A DNA stretch of 64,000 bases from CAVZQN01 sp963837395 (lineage in GTDB: Bacteria > Acidobacteriota > HRBIN11 > JAKEFK01): NCBI GenBank assembly GCA_963837395.1, contig CAWINI010000004.1:2356001-2420000 (forward strand), written 5' to 3'. Position 1 is the first letter of the stretch, and every line of letters begins with the position of its first letter. A program made the position numbers and the translations under genes. Shown here piece by piece: positions 33,416 to 42,496 of this stretch. The notes under the pieces are model-generated. The model saw only the letters and a program-made list of their open reading frames with translations, did no database searches and was not told where the DNA came from.

Positions 33416-35851
33416 TTATTCGTAACGGAGGGCAATCATCGGATCGACTTTCATAGCGCGAATTGCAGGGATACAACAAGCAAGTGCTGCAACCGCAATT
33501 AACAGAACTGCAATTCCAATGTAAGTGAGTGGATCATACGGCTTGATATTAAAAAGCAAACTGGAGGTAAGACGCGATAATCCAGCGGCAGCAACGAGCC
33601 CTGATACTGCGCCAATGATTGAAAGGAACAGGCCCTGACGCAAAATCATTGTTAAGACATTATGTTGTTGAGCTCCGAGTGCCAGACGGATTCCGATTTC
33701 ATGAGTGCGGCGGGTAGTTAAATATGAAATCACCGCATAGATGCCGGCAGAAGCAAGCAATAAAGCAAGCAACGCAAAAACAGCAAGAAGGATCATTGAG
33801 AAACGGTGCACTGCAATGGAATCACCTAACACTTCTTCCAGAGTAGCAATATCAAATGCTGGCTGTTCCGGATCAATCTTCAAAATTTCATTCCGGATCG
33901 TTGATGCATAGTTGATCGGATCTCCATCTGTTCTGGCCACGAGTGTCATGCTATATGAGCTGAATTGTGTGTCAGGGAGATAAAACTGCCATGGTGACGT
34001 TGTGTTCAAGCCATATTGTTTTACGTCACCTACCATTCCAACAACCGTTCTCCAAGGAGTCGTTTCACTGGCGTCTGTAAATAAACGGATCCTGCGTCCA
34101 ATCGGATTTTGTCCAGGCCAAACTTGCTTTGCCATTGTTTCACTGACAAGAACAGACATCGAACTTGTTTCTGTATCTTGATCAGTTAACATCCGGCCAT
34201 CACGCAACGGAATCATCATGGCTTTCAAATAACCTGGAGTAATTACATACATATCCGCCATTGGTTCATCGGCAGGATCACGATGTTGGCCTTCCACTGA
34301 AATTCCACGTCCATCAAAGTTTGCGCTGAGTGGAAGGACAGTTGTAAATCCTGCAGATTTTATTCCGGGCAAAGCATTAATGCGTGCTGTGGCATTTTTG
34401 AAAAACGCGATCCGTTGGTGATCTTCAGGATATTTTGCGCCTGGAAGTCGTACGTTCATGGTAATAATTCCATGAGCGTTAAAACCAGGATTCACGTTAT
34501 AGAGTTCGATCACACTTCGCATTAACAGACCTGCACCTGCCAGCAAAATGATCGCAAGCGCCATTTCAGAAATCACCAATATACTTCGCAGACGATGCTT
34601 TTCTACGCCTGTTCCGGTACCTCGACCGCCTTCCTTCAATGCATCGTGCAAATTCAAGCTGTTAATGTGATGTGCAGGCGCAATTCCTAATAAACAACAA
34701 CTTAAAAGCGAGATCACAACATTGAAAGTCAAAACGGAAACGTTCAGGTGAACGTTCTGAATTTGTGGAATAACTTTCACTCCAACGCTGCTGATAATTT
34801 CCACTGCAGTGAATGCAAACAAAATTCCGATCACTGATCCAACAATGGAAATCAAAAGACATTCGATCAGCACCTGGCGGATCAATGCCGATTTTGGGGC
34901 ACCCAGCGATACTCGAATCGCCATTTCATGTTCGCGTTCAGAACTGCGAGCCAGCAATAGATTTGCAATATTGGCACAGGCAATCAAAAGAACCAGTGCA
35001 GCAGCGCCCGCAAGCAAGTACAATGCACGACGCAGTTTGCCTATGATTTCTTCTGGAAAAGAAACTAAACGAATTCCGCGAGCTTTATCATCATTGGGGT
35101 ACATTTGCTCCAGGCGTTTCGCGATTGCCGTCATTTCCGCCTGTGCAGTTTGCAAAGGCACATCTGTTTTCAAACGTGCAATCGCTTGTAAATGACGTGA
35201 GCTTCGCTCTTTGTTATTGTAGGCTTCAGCAACAGGACGATATAACTCAGCTCTGTCATCAACCAATCCTTTTGGCAAAGAATGTGACTCAGGATTTAAC
35301 ACACCAACTACAATGTAACTGCGGGCATTTAATCGGATTTCTTTTCCAACAATCGCTGGATCTTTTGCAAATTGCCGTTGCCACAGGCCATAGCTCAACA
35401 CTACAACAAAATCTTTGCCTTCATTTTGTTCTTCCGTAAGAAAAGTGCGGCCCAAATGAATCCTGGATTTCATTATCCGAAAATAACCATCACCAACCTG
35501 AAGTGCGGAAATCCTTTCGGTTTCATTTGCTCCGGATAAAATCGGACGCCATGAGGTATATGTTGTCATCTCTTCAAACGACTTATTTTGTGCGCGAAAA
35601 TCTGCAAGATCAGTGGCAGACACCGGATCATGATTCGTACCAGCGCGTTGGTTCGTACCCCAAACCGAAACGATTTGTTCAGGATCAGGATACGGCAGAC
35701 TTTTTAGCAGAACTCCGTAAAAAACGCTGAAGATTGCAGTGTTTGCTCCGATTCCTAAAGCAAGAATGCCAATCGATAAAATTGTGAAACTGCGGGATTT
35801 GGATAGCGACCGGATTGCGTAAAGAAACTCTTTCCCCATTTGTGCCATCAC
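33416..35851 (-). CDS. FtsX/MacB-type permease, acidobacterial ADOP type
   Basis: An 811-residue protein with four or more membrane helices and two FtsX-type domains. The N-terminus LYAIRSLSKSRSFTILSIGI, GIGANTAIFSVFYGVLLK and SLPYPDPEQIV are typical of the acidobacterial duplicated orphan permease. There is a large periplasmic MacB-like domain, then NIANLLLARSSEREHEMAIR, and a second FtsX domain ending in MKVDPMIALRYE. These permeases occur in large families without a neighbouring ATPase; the ATPase partner is not in the window either. Transported substrates are unknown. It is strong taxonomic evidence. The start may be one or two codons later. Confidence 0.9.
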   Translation of the reverse strand: MMAQMGKEFLYAIRSLSKSRSFTILSIGILALGIGANTAIFSVFYGVLLKSLPYPDPEQIVSVWGTNQRAGTNHDPVSATDLADFRAQNKSFEEMTTYTSWRPILSGANETERISALQVGDGYFRIMKSRIHLGRTFLTEEQNEGKDFVVVLSYGLWQRQFAKDPAIVGKEIRLNARSYIVVGVLNPESHSLPKGLVDDRAELYRPVAEAYNNKERSSRHLQAIARLKTDVPLQTAQAEMTAIAKRLEQMYPNDDKARGIRLVSFPEEIIGKLRRALYLLAGAAALVLLIACANIANLLLARSSEREHEMAIRVSLGAPKSALIRQVLIECLLISIVGSVIGILFAFTAVEIISSVGVKVIPQIQNVHLNVSVLTFNVVISLLSCCLLGIAPAHHINSLNLHDALKEGGRGTGTGVEKHRLRSILVISEMALAIILLAGAGLLMRSVIELYNVNPGFNAHGIITMNVRLPGAKYPEDHQRIAFFKNATARINALPGIKSAGFTTVLPLSANFDGRGISVEGQHRDPADEPMADMYVITPGYLKAMMIPLRDGRMLTDQDTETSSMSVLVSETMAKQVWPGQNPIGRRIRLFTDASETTPWRTVVGMVGDVKQYGLNTTSPWQFYLPDTQFSSYSMTLVARTDGDPINYASTIRNEILKIDPEQPAFDIATLEEVLGDSIAVHRFSMILLAVFALLALLLASAGIYAVISYLTTRRTHEIGIRLALGAQQHNVLTMILRQGLFLSIIGAVSGLVAAAGLSRLTSSLLFNIKPYDPLTYIGIAVLLIAVAALACCIPAIRAMKVDPMIALRYE

Positions 35852-35917
35852 AACGTTAGACTAGCCTGAATGTAATTGGGTTGGGGACAATTCTTTGTGC
35901 TTTTGTGGTGAGATTTA

Positions 35918-37146
35918 TCAAAAAGTCCAGAGAGTTAAGGAGTTCAGATCTTTAACAAAGATTTCATCCGCGTTAATTGCTGGCTGGCAGGTTGGACTTT
36001 TAGCGACAGTATATTTTCTTAGAACTTCATATTTCTTTTCCGTAGCATTCACAACGGTCAGGTCCGCATTATTGTTCAAAAAGAAAATTACGGAACCACC
36101 ATTAATGATCGCGGCATTTTCACCTTCTGCTCCAATACTGGTTCATTTTGTTTCGCCAGTGCGAGCATCCAAACAAAAAAATTGTCCTTTGCGATAATGG
36201 GTCATTCCATACAAATAATCGCCAATTAATATCGGTGAGCTTAAGTACATCGCCGCTTTTTCATTTTGCCAAACGGTTTTGGGATTCCAGCGTCCATCTT
36301 CTTTGGTGACTCGCACTGCAAATACACCTTTATCGATCCCGGAAAAAATCAGCAGATCTTTATACGAAACCGGAGTAACAACGTTTTGTGCATAATCTGT
36401 TGTAAATGGAATTTTCCAAAGTAATTCACCATTTGCGGCCGCCACACCAATAATGTTTTTTTGCGATTGAGTCACAATTTGCCGCGTGCCACTCAAATCA
36501 ACAGCAATCGGCGATGCATATGCAGGACCATCACCATTCCAACTCCATTTTTCATTTCCAGTTTCGCCATCTAAAGCCAGTAAAGCTCCATTATCCGGAC
36601 CTCCGACATGAACAATGAGCGTCCCTTTTTCCATCATCGGTGACATTGCTGTACCAAAATCGGGAGATGTTACCGGAAATTTTTTGCGAAAATCATTCCG
36701 CCAGATTAATTTTCCAGCGGAAGCATCGTAACAAGAAAGTACTCCACCAATTCCAAACGTGTACAACTTTCCGTTTGCAACCAGAGGCGTAGATTTTCGG
36801 CACCTTTTCCATGGGGAATCGCGGCGGGATTCATAGTGTATGGTGCATCATAAGCATCTTTCCAGATCAACTTCCCGCTTTCTCTGCTATATGCTGCAAC
36901 AACTTCCTGATCTCCAACCCGTGAAATCAAAAAAACTTTTTCTCCCGAAACAACCGGTGAGGAATGACCAATCCCAACCTCAATGCTCCAAACTTTTTTT
37001 AATTCGTCAGGAAATGCTTTCGGCTGCTTAAAAGATGGTGATGATCCATCGCGATTGGGACCTCTCCACTGATTCCAATCCTGGGCATGAATGTTTTGCG
37101 AACAAATAAGTGCAAAAAGAAATACTGCAAACAGATGACGTTTCAT
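35918..37146 (-). pseudogene. PQQ-like beta-propeller quinoprotein, doubly broken
   Basis: About 410 codons. The first part has a signal peptide (KRHLFAVFLFALICSQNIHA), then WNQWRGPNRDGSSP, the usual start of PQQ/BamB-like propeller proteins. The frame is lost in the T4 run at 36794-36797 (one base short); with five it would read KSTPLVANGKLYTFG. Later TGA at 36143-36145 replaces an expected Trp, and the same frame continues for 75 codons (GAEGENAAIINGG, then LTLWTF) to a TGA at 35918. Two lesions in one gene suggest true decay more than a single error. The intact ancestor would be an exported propeller protein. The start is the ATG with GGAGG upstream. Confidence 0.75.
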
Positions 37147-37288
37147 CACCGGTCCTCCGTTGGATAAAGCTAATTTTCTACGTTTTATAGAAAATTGCTA
37201 GCAACGTTCTTCCATTAGTACATTTCATCAGACTCATGAATTAAATCCATTAGACTGCCACCACCGTTTTACATAAACTTCAAAATCT

Positions 37289-38041
37289 ATGAGAGTTGAA
37301 CAAATCGAAACAGATCTTTATCTCGCAATCGGGGATGCTTTTGATTCGAATTCCACCATTGTGCTGAAAGGCAAAGAAGCGTTAGTAATTGATGCACTGG
37401 GCAGCAAAAGAGATGCTCATGATTTAAAGCACTTGATCGAACAAAACTTTGAGGCCAGGGTTCGTTTCATTATTTGTACGCATTACTTCAGCGACCATCT
37501 AGCAGCATTGAAATTATTTCCAGAGAGTCAGATCATCGCTCACAAAGATTATCGGCGGACTTTCGATCAGGAAAGATTCCGTTCGGAAGAAGAGGCATCA
37601 TTTTTTGTAGAACCAACTTTTTTGATTTCCGATGACTTAACGATCCGCTGGGGAAGATTTCATCTGGCTCTTTTTTACAACCCTGCTCATACCACCGGCG
37701 CCATTAACATCGATATTCCGGAAGCAGATTTGATTCATGTCAGCGACGCCATCGTCGGAAATATGGTTTACATTTCTTATTCTTCGCCAGATGCATTTTT
37801 TCCAGGTCTGGAAAAAATCAAACAAAGAGGGCGGAAGAAACTAATCTCAAGTCATCTTGGACTAAGAAGCATCGAAGCGATCTATCATGCAGAGAGTTAT
37901 TTGCGAACGTTGCAAGATAAAGTAAAAGAGCCCGGATCAAACATAACTCTACAGGAATGCTTGCCAGCTGGAGTTGAAGGTACACCATTCGAAAATATTT
38001 TTCACAAACGAAACGTTCAGTGTCTGAGCGGTAATTCCTGA
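37289..38041 (+). CDS. Metallo-beta-lactamase-fold hydrolase
   Basis: A 250-residue MBL-fold protein. The metal motif reads THYFSDH, which has the first His, Asp and last His of HxHxDH but Phe instead of the second His. Later AHTTGAIN and SHLG provide further ligands. It is therefore probably an unusual one-metal or altered-site enzyme. The gene lies next to the decayed quinoprotein, but no PQQ biosynthesis genes are present, so PqqB-like roles are not supported. Its 3' end overlaps the convergent LysR gene by 25 bases. Confidence 0.8.
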   Translation: MRVEQIETDLYLAIGDAFDSNSTIVLKGKEALVIDALGSKRDAHDLKHLIEQNFEARVRFIICTHYFSDHLAALKLFPESQIIAHKDYRRTFDQERFRSEEEASFFVEPTFLISDDLTIRWGRFHLALFYNPAHTTGAINIDIPEADLIHVSDAIVGNMVYISYSSPDAFFPGLEKIKQRGRKKLISSHLGLRSIEAIYHAESYLRTLQDKVKEPGSNITLQECLPAGVEGTPFENIFHKRNVQCLSGNS

Positions 38042-38925
38042 AGATTTTTTGCCAACAGTTTTTCAAATTCCAAAAGATATTGCGGTGCATGCGTATTTTT
38101 TAATGTGACTGCATTCCAATTTCTATGAACTCCTTTCTTTGTCAGCCTCAATCCTCTTAATTCCCGCGACTTCAAATGTGGTGCGACTGCCCATCTTGCT
38201 AAAACTCCAATTCCGATTCCTGCTTTTACCATTTCAATAATTGCTTCCGTGAGCATGACTTTGTAAATCCGTTTGGGGATGATGCCTTCAGGATTCAGGA
38301 TCTTTTGGAAAATCAAATTCTCTTCAAGAGGCACGGAATAAACAAGCAGCGGATACTCAGCAAAATCTTCAGGTTTTATATATGGCTCTGCTGCAAGCGG
38401 ATGATTCGGCGGCACAACAGCTAGCAGCTCATCCTCAAACAACGGAAAATAAGAAAGAGCTTTGTCAGCAGATTTGGTGTAAGCGATCGCAAGATCCAAT
38501 TGCCCTTCCAGTAATGCTTCAATCGGACGAGATGTTGCATCAACCACAATTTCCACTTCCACATCTGGAAATTTCTTTTGGAACAATGTAAGCATTGATG
38601 GAAGCCAATGATAACAGGTGTTACATTGAGTACTGATCCGTAAGATTCCTTGTTGTCCTTTGGCAAAGCGGCGGAGATTTTCTTCAGTTAGCTCCAATTC
38701 TTCCAGAACTTTTTGTGCAGAGTGCAGAAGTTTCTCACCGGCCTTTGTCAAAATCATTTTTCTTTTCAATCGCAAAAACAGGGGTGTGCCTAAGCGTTCT
38801 TCGATTTCTTTTAGCTGATGACTTAATGCCGATTGCGTTAAGTGAAGATACTTCGATGCTTTGGTCATTCCTCCTTGTGAGGAAATCGCATCAATAAGTT
38901 TGAGATGACGGATTTCAAGATCCAT
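38017..38925 (-). CDS. LysR-family regulator, MetR-like
   Basis: A 302-residue regulator. The winged HTH at residues 5-60 is LIDAISSQGGMTKASKYLHL then TQSALSHQLKEIEERLGTPL. The ligand domain has LRISTQCNTCYHWLPSMLTL, which is the signature of MetR (regulator of methionine synthesis that senses homocysteine), and VPPNHPLAAEPYI. No met gene is adjacent, so MetR is a class assignment rather than an orthologue call. The promoter is in the AT-rich region 38926-38970. An imperfect inverted repeat (GGCCCGGCTTT with AAAGCCTGGCTT) lies at 38978-39017, between this gene and the ligase stop. Confidence 0.85.
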   Translation of the reverse strand: MDLEIRHLKLIDAISSQGGMTKASKYLHLTQSALSHQLKEIEERLGTPLFLRLKRKMILTKAGEKLLHSAQKVLEELELTEENLRRFAKGQQGILRISTQCNTCYHWLPSMLTLFQKKFPDVEVEIVVDATSRPIEALLEGQLDLAIAYTKSADKALSYFPLFEDELLAVVPPNHPLAAEPYIKPEDFAEYPLLVYSVPLEENLIFQKILNPEGIIPKRIYKVMLTEAIIEMVKAGIGIGVLARWAVAPHLKSRELRGLRLTKKGVHRNWNAVTLKNTHAPQYLLEFEKLLAKNLQELPLRH

Positions 38926-39015
38926 GAGTTTCTTTAATTAAAAATGAATTATATATGAATTTGGATAATATCTTGCGAGGCCCGGCTTTGTGATGGTAAG
39001 GTGCGAAAGCCTGGC

Positions 39016-39970
39016 TTATCCTTTTTCGCGAACCACTTCTTTCGGACGTTTATCTTCACGCAAACCCAGAAAGCGTGGATGACGCAGCTTGTTTTCAGAG
39101 GTCCGATTCTGCAAATGCAACTTGAGCCACAAGCTCCGGTTCTACCCAATGAACATCCTTGCGCGGTAACCCGGTTCCTTTGGCGAGCGGCGTAGAGCGT
39201 TCCAATGTTGATAACTTCTTTTGGAGCGTACGTAGAGTTTGGTTAGTGAATCCAGTGCCGACTTTACCGGCATAAATCAATTCTTTCTTTTCGTAGAAAC
39301 CTACCAGCAATGCGCCCAATCCGATTCGAGCACCTTCCGGATCTGTATATCCAACGATAACGAATTCTTGCTCTTGTGAACATTTGAACTTCAACCAATC
39401 CCTGGAACGGCCCGGCACATATAGACTATCAGCACGTTTCGCAATAATTCCTTCCCAATTCTCACGGCAAGCTTGTTCATAATATTTTTCGCCTTCACCA
39501 ACCTTATGATTTGTGAATCGGATCCGTTGATCAAAATTAATATTGTCCTGGAGCATTTTTTTCCGTTGGATCAATGTTAGTTCGCGCACATCATATTGAT
39601 CCCAGTAAATCAGATCAAAAACAAAGTAATACACCGCCATAGATGATTTCATCCGCTGTTGTAACTTGGAAAAACTGCTGATCCCCTTTTCCAATGCCAC
39701 AATTTCACCATCGATGATGAAGTTGCCGGAAGTTTTCATCAGATGCTTAACAATTTCCGGATATGAATTGTTGAAAGAAAGTTTGTTGCGCGAAAGAATG
39801 TGGATGTTATTGCCTTTCTTAAAAGTTAGAGCCCTTACACCATCCAATTTTTTTTCAAAGATCCAATTCTTATCTGAAAATCTTTCTTCGGTAAGGGTTG
39901 CGAGCATCGGTTGGATCCAGGTTGGCTGCGAACTTCGTTTTAATGGCATCTGGCTACTGGCATCCGGCAT
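39016..39970 (-). CDS. ATP-dependent DNA ligase, LigD-like ligase domain alone, frameshifted
   Basis: About 310-317 codons. The adenylation motif EKKLDGVRALTFKKG has the KxDG lysine. Next are DGEIVAL, YYFVFDLIYWD, EGIIAKRAD and LKFKC, as in the ligase domain of LigD or LigC. The C-terminal OB fold has VGFYEKKELIYAGKVGTGF. One extra G at about 39105 breaks the last 30 codons; without it the protein would end AFAEWTSENKLRHPRFLG, like the LigD in this window. It has no polymerase or phosphoesterase domain. It is the last gene of the AsnB-rSAM-FAD operon. The 3' indel may be an assembly error. Confidence 0.8.
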
Positions 39971-39971
39971 C
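39944..39971. repeat. Heptamer array at a gene junction (unit TGGCATC)
   Basis: Four contiguous 7-bp units (TGGCATC, TGGCTAC, TGGCATC, CGGCATC). It covers the stop codon of the FAD gene (39954-39956) and both possible start codons of the ligase. Unlike the other arrays it lies in coding sequence, encoding the odd ligase N-terminus MPDASSQMP. Confidence 0.7.
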
Positions 39972-41537
39972 TACAAAGTTAGTTCGCTTTAACAGTGCTT
40001 CAATATCTTCCTTGCTAGCTTGTAATTTTTGCGCCGCTTCAAATAGATCCGATGCGATTACTGGATACCAATTACGTCTGGAAAATTTCGCCAGACCAAT
40101 GACATCGAACGGTTCGATTGTTTCTTCAATCTGACGAATTAATTCTGTCTTGTCAGCAACTGAAAGATTCTTACAGGCTTGTTGACAGCAATGCCGGAAC
40201 GCTGTTCCAAATTCAGGATGGTTACTTAATAAAAAGGCTGCAACTAGCTCGGGTTTATTCAATCGATGAGCACTTTCCATGAAACTGGCAGCAGCAAAAT
40301 ATAGATGTGTAATGCGTGAAAATAAATGGAAGTCGTTCATGTTTTTATACAATGCAGCAATTAAATTTTCACAGACAGTGAGTTCGTTCAGCGTTTCTGA
40401 TTCATATTCTTTAAGATTGTTAGCGAATTCCGCTGTATCCCAATCTCGTTCGATGATTTTGGCTAATCTTAAGATTCCTGAAATTGTTAACGGAAATCCG
40501 GTAGAGAGTAAAGGATCAATGAATCCGGCGGCAGATGGAAGCATTGCCCAATTTTTTCCAACCGCAACTTCTGAGCAAAATGAAAGTTGCCGGTGATGAA
40601 TGAATGGAAAAACTTCTTTTGCACGTGCAAATTGCCTCTTGATTGTTGGAAATCTTTCCAGAAGTCTGTGCCATGCGGGCTCACCTTCCGAAAATTTCAA
40701 ATCATCGGCAAGGCTTGATCTAGCTGCAACTCCTGCACTGGTGATGCCGTTGTTAAACCGTAGAATCCAAATCCATCCGCCATCGAATACATGATGCATT
40801 GCCGCATCATCAACCGGATAAGGTGGGATGTCGCTGTTCGGATCTAGATTCATTTCAGAAATCCGATCAACATCCGCGAAGTGGGTATAAAGCCCTTCCG
40901 TTGGTGGAAGAATTTGCAAGCGTTTTTCAGGAAGTTTCAGTAATCGGAATAATAATCCGCGTGGTCCGGTTGCATCGATTATGAATCGAGCCGTCACCGA
41001 AAAATTTTCATTCTTTCTATGCCCGGTAAGCTGGGTGTATTTATCATTGATCGTTACTGAATCGATCGTTGCTTCATCAACGTAATCTACTGATAGCTTT
41101 TGAGCTTGACGCAACAAGAAATAATCGAAGTCCTGACGATACCAATGCGTATCGGCGATGCGATCATTCGGACTTGCCGCCACCAGCAGCTCATTTTCAC
41201 GCAACGGATCATACTTGAATTCCACGCCATCATTATGATGATAAAAAGTGAAACCTCGTTTCAAACCGCATCCCAATTCCGGATATGCAGCTTGCCAACT
41301 GCCCCACTTTGACAAAGGCAATATACGATCGAGTCGATACCTCGTGGCGAGTTGTTCGAGCAAAAGATTTGTTAGTGGAGTTGAGGACTCACCGATTGCA
41401 AATCTGGGATGCTTTCCGCGTTCCAAAATAATTACGGAAAAGCCGAGTTGCTTCAGTACCATCGCCATCAATGACCCCGAAAACCCGGAACCGGCAATGG
41501 CGAAATCGTATTCAGCTTTCAAATTTTCTCTCCGCAT
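39954..41537 (-). CDS. FAD-dependent halogenase/monooxygenase-like protein
   Basis: A 527-residue flavoprotein. The FAD motif is IAGSGFSGSLMAMVLKQLG, then LERGKHPRFAIGESSTPL as in tryptophan-halogenase-like proteins, and ARFIIDATGPRGLLFRLL. The WxWxIP signature of true flavin-dependent halogenases appears as GWIWILRFNNG (Leu-Arg in place of Ile-Pro), so halogenation is doubtful. The helical C-terminal 150 residues are as in the family. The start overlaps the radical SAM gene by 19 bases, so the two are tightly coupled. The substrate is probably a small molecule or carrier-bound group made by the neighbours. Confidence 0.8.
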   Translation of the reverse strand: MRRENLKAEYDFAIAGSGFSGSLMAMVLKQLGFSVIILERGKHPRFAIGESSTPLTNLLLEQLATRYRLDRILPLSKWGSWQAAYPELGCGLKRGFTFYHHNDGVEFKYDPLRENELLVAASPNDRIADTHWYRQDFDYFLLRQAQKLSVDYVDEATIDSVTINDKYTQLTGHRKNENFSVTARFIIDATGPRGLLFRLLKLPEKRLQILPPTEGLYTHFADVDRISEMNLDPNSDIPPYPVDDAAMHHVFDGGWIWILRFNNGITSAGVAARSSLADDLKFSEGEPAWHRLLERFPTIKRQFARAKEVFPFIHHRQLSFCSEVAVGKNWAMLPSAAGFIDPLLSTGFPLTISGILRLAKIIERDWDTAEFANNLKEYESETLNELTVCENLIAALYKNMNDFHLFSRITHLYFAAASFMESAHRLNKPELVAAFLLSNHPEFGTAFRHCCQQACKNLSVADKTELIRQIEETIEPFDVIGLAKFSRRNWYPVIASDLFEAAQKLQASKEDIEALLKRTNFVDAGCQ

Positions 41538-42496
41538 TCTTCACAGTTCAAGCTGGCTGGAATATGTTGAAGCAAATTCATGATCTGCAGTTTCTGAACT
41601 CTTTTTTCAAAACAAGCTGAACACGTTGAGAATTGCTGCAAGTCCCAAAGATCCGCAAACACTCTTCCCCGATATAATGGAACGCCGTATTCTGCTGCAG
41701 CCTGCAATGAAGTGAGCTTGGGTGGTGAAAAAAGATCTTCTTTAGCTAGCGCTTCCAGACTTCCATTTCCAAATCGTGTTGGAACCAGAGAAACGACATC
41801 GACTCCGCAATCAAAAGCAAAATCAATCGACCGTTGAGCCCAATAGATTCCTTCCTCTTCATTTAAGAATGGAGGTTTTAACAATATGAATGCCCTGACT
41901 TTCATGGAATTCGATTTCAGAAAGCTGCATGCTTCGGCGAATTGGTGCAGCATCATCCTTTTGTTCAGTTTTTGCAGAACTTCTTCATGACTGGTTTCCA
42001 ATCCCATTGCAACTTCGAAATCTCCACCAATCATTTCACGGAATTGCAAACACTCATCGCTGATCAATGCAGGATGACTTTCAACAATGACATTTTCAAA
42101 AACGTTTATTCGATCGGCAATAGCGGCGTAATCTTCTTTTGGAATCGCTTTTTTATCAAAGAAACTTCCGCTGTTATACAGCTTGATCTGCTGAGGTTTC
42201 GGAAGTCTTTGAAGCGCATATTCAATTTGAGCGGGAATTGCCCCGAGTGGAACGGTTGAAGTCAGAGTATTTTTCCAAAGATCGCACATCAGGCAGCGCC
42301 ACGGACATTCCCGATTCGTCAAAAAAATTGTAGCGACAGGAACGATCTCGCCGGTTGCAGATCTTTCATCTTCACAAAAAAATGCATATGGGATCCATGG
42401 ATCGATTTGATTCCTGGGTCCGCGTAATGAAAGGATCGATTGATCGATCAATGTAATGTACCCGGAGGGCGGGCCTCCGTGCCTGCCTTCATTCAT
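41519..42496 (-). CDS. Radical SAM protein (TIGR01210/RaSEA-like)
   Basis: A 325-residue radical SAM protein. The cluster is TNRECPWRCLMCDLW (CX3CX2C). KLYNSGSFFDKKAIP, VESHPALI and MGLETSHEEVLQKLNKRM are the features of the radical SAM group that includes the archaeosine synthase partner. A closing CSACFEKR and CEEC may bind another metal. The ATG at 42494-42496 overlaps the upstream stop as ATGAATGA; the frame is open to 42562. There is no tRNA-guanine transglycosylase nearby, so archaeosine-like function in a bacterium is unlikely. It probably supplies an oxygen-independent radical step in the same pathway as its two partners. Confidence 0.8.
   Translation of the reverse strand: MNEGRHGGPPSGYITLIDQSILSLRGPRNQIDPWIPYAFFCEDERSATGEIVPVATIFLTNRECPWRCLMCDLWKNTLTSTVPLGAIPAQIEYALQRLPKPQQIKLYNSGSFFDKKAIPKEDYAAIADRINVFENVIVESHPALISDECLQFREMIGGDFEVAMGLETSHEEVLQKLNKRMMLHQFAEACSFLKSNSMKVRAFILLKPPFLNEEEGIYWAQRSIDFAFDCGVDVVSLVPTRFGNGSLEALAKEDLFSPPKLTSLQAAAEYGVPLYRGRVFADLWDLQQFSTCSACFEKRVQKLQIMNLLQHIPASLNCEECGEKI

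Noticed and set aside
36143..36145. In-frame TGA read as Trp (recoding) in the quinoprotein
   Set aside because: TGA is used as the ordinary stop elsewhere in the window, and the same gene has a frameshift, so simple decay or error is enough.
35918..38041. PQQ biosynthesis locus (quinoprotein plus MBL fold)
   Set aside because: No pqqA, C, D or E is seen, and the MBL protein does not carry PqqB features.
38926..38970. MetR-type binding site upstream of the LysR gene
   Set aside because: TGAA pairs are present but not in the TGAA-N5-TTCA form.
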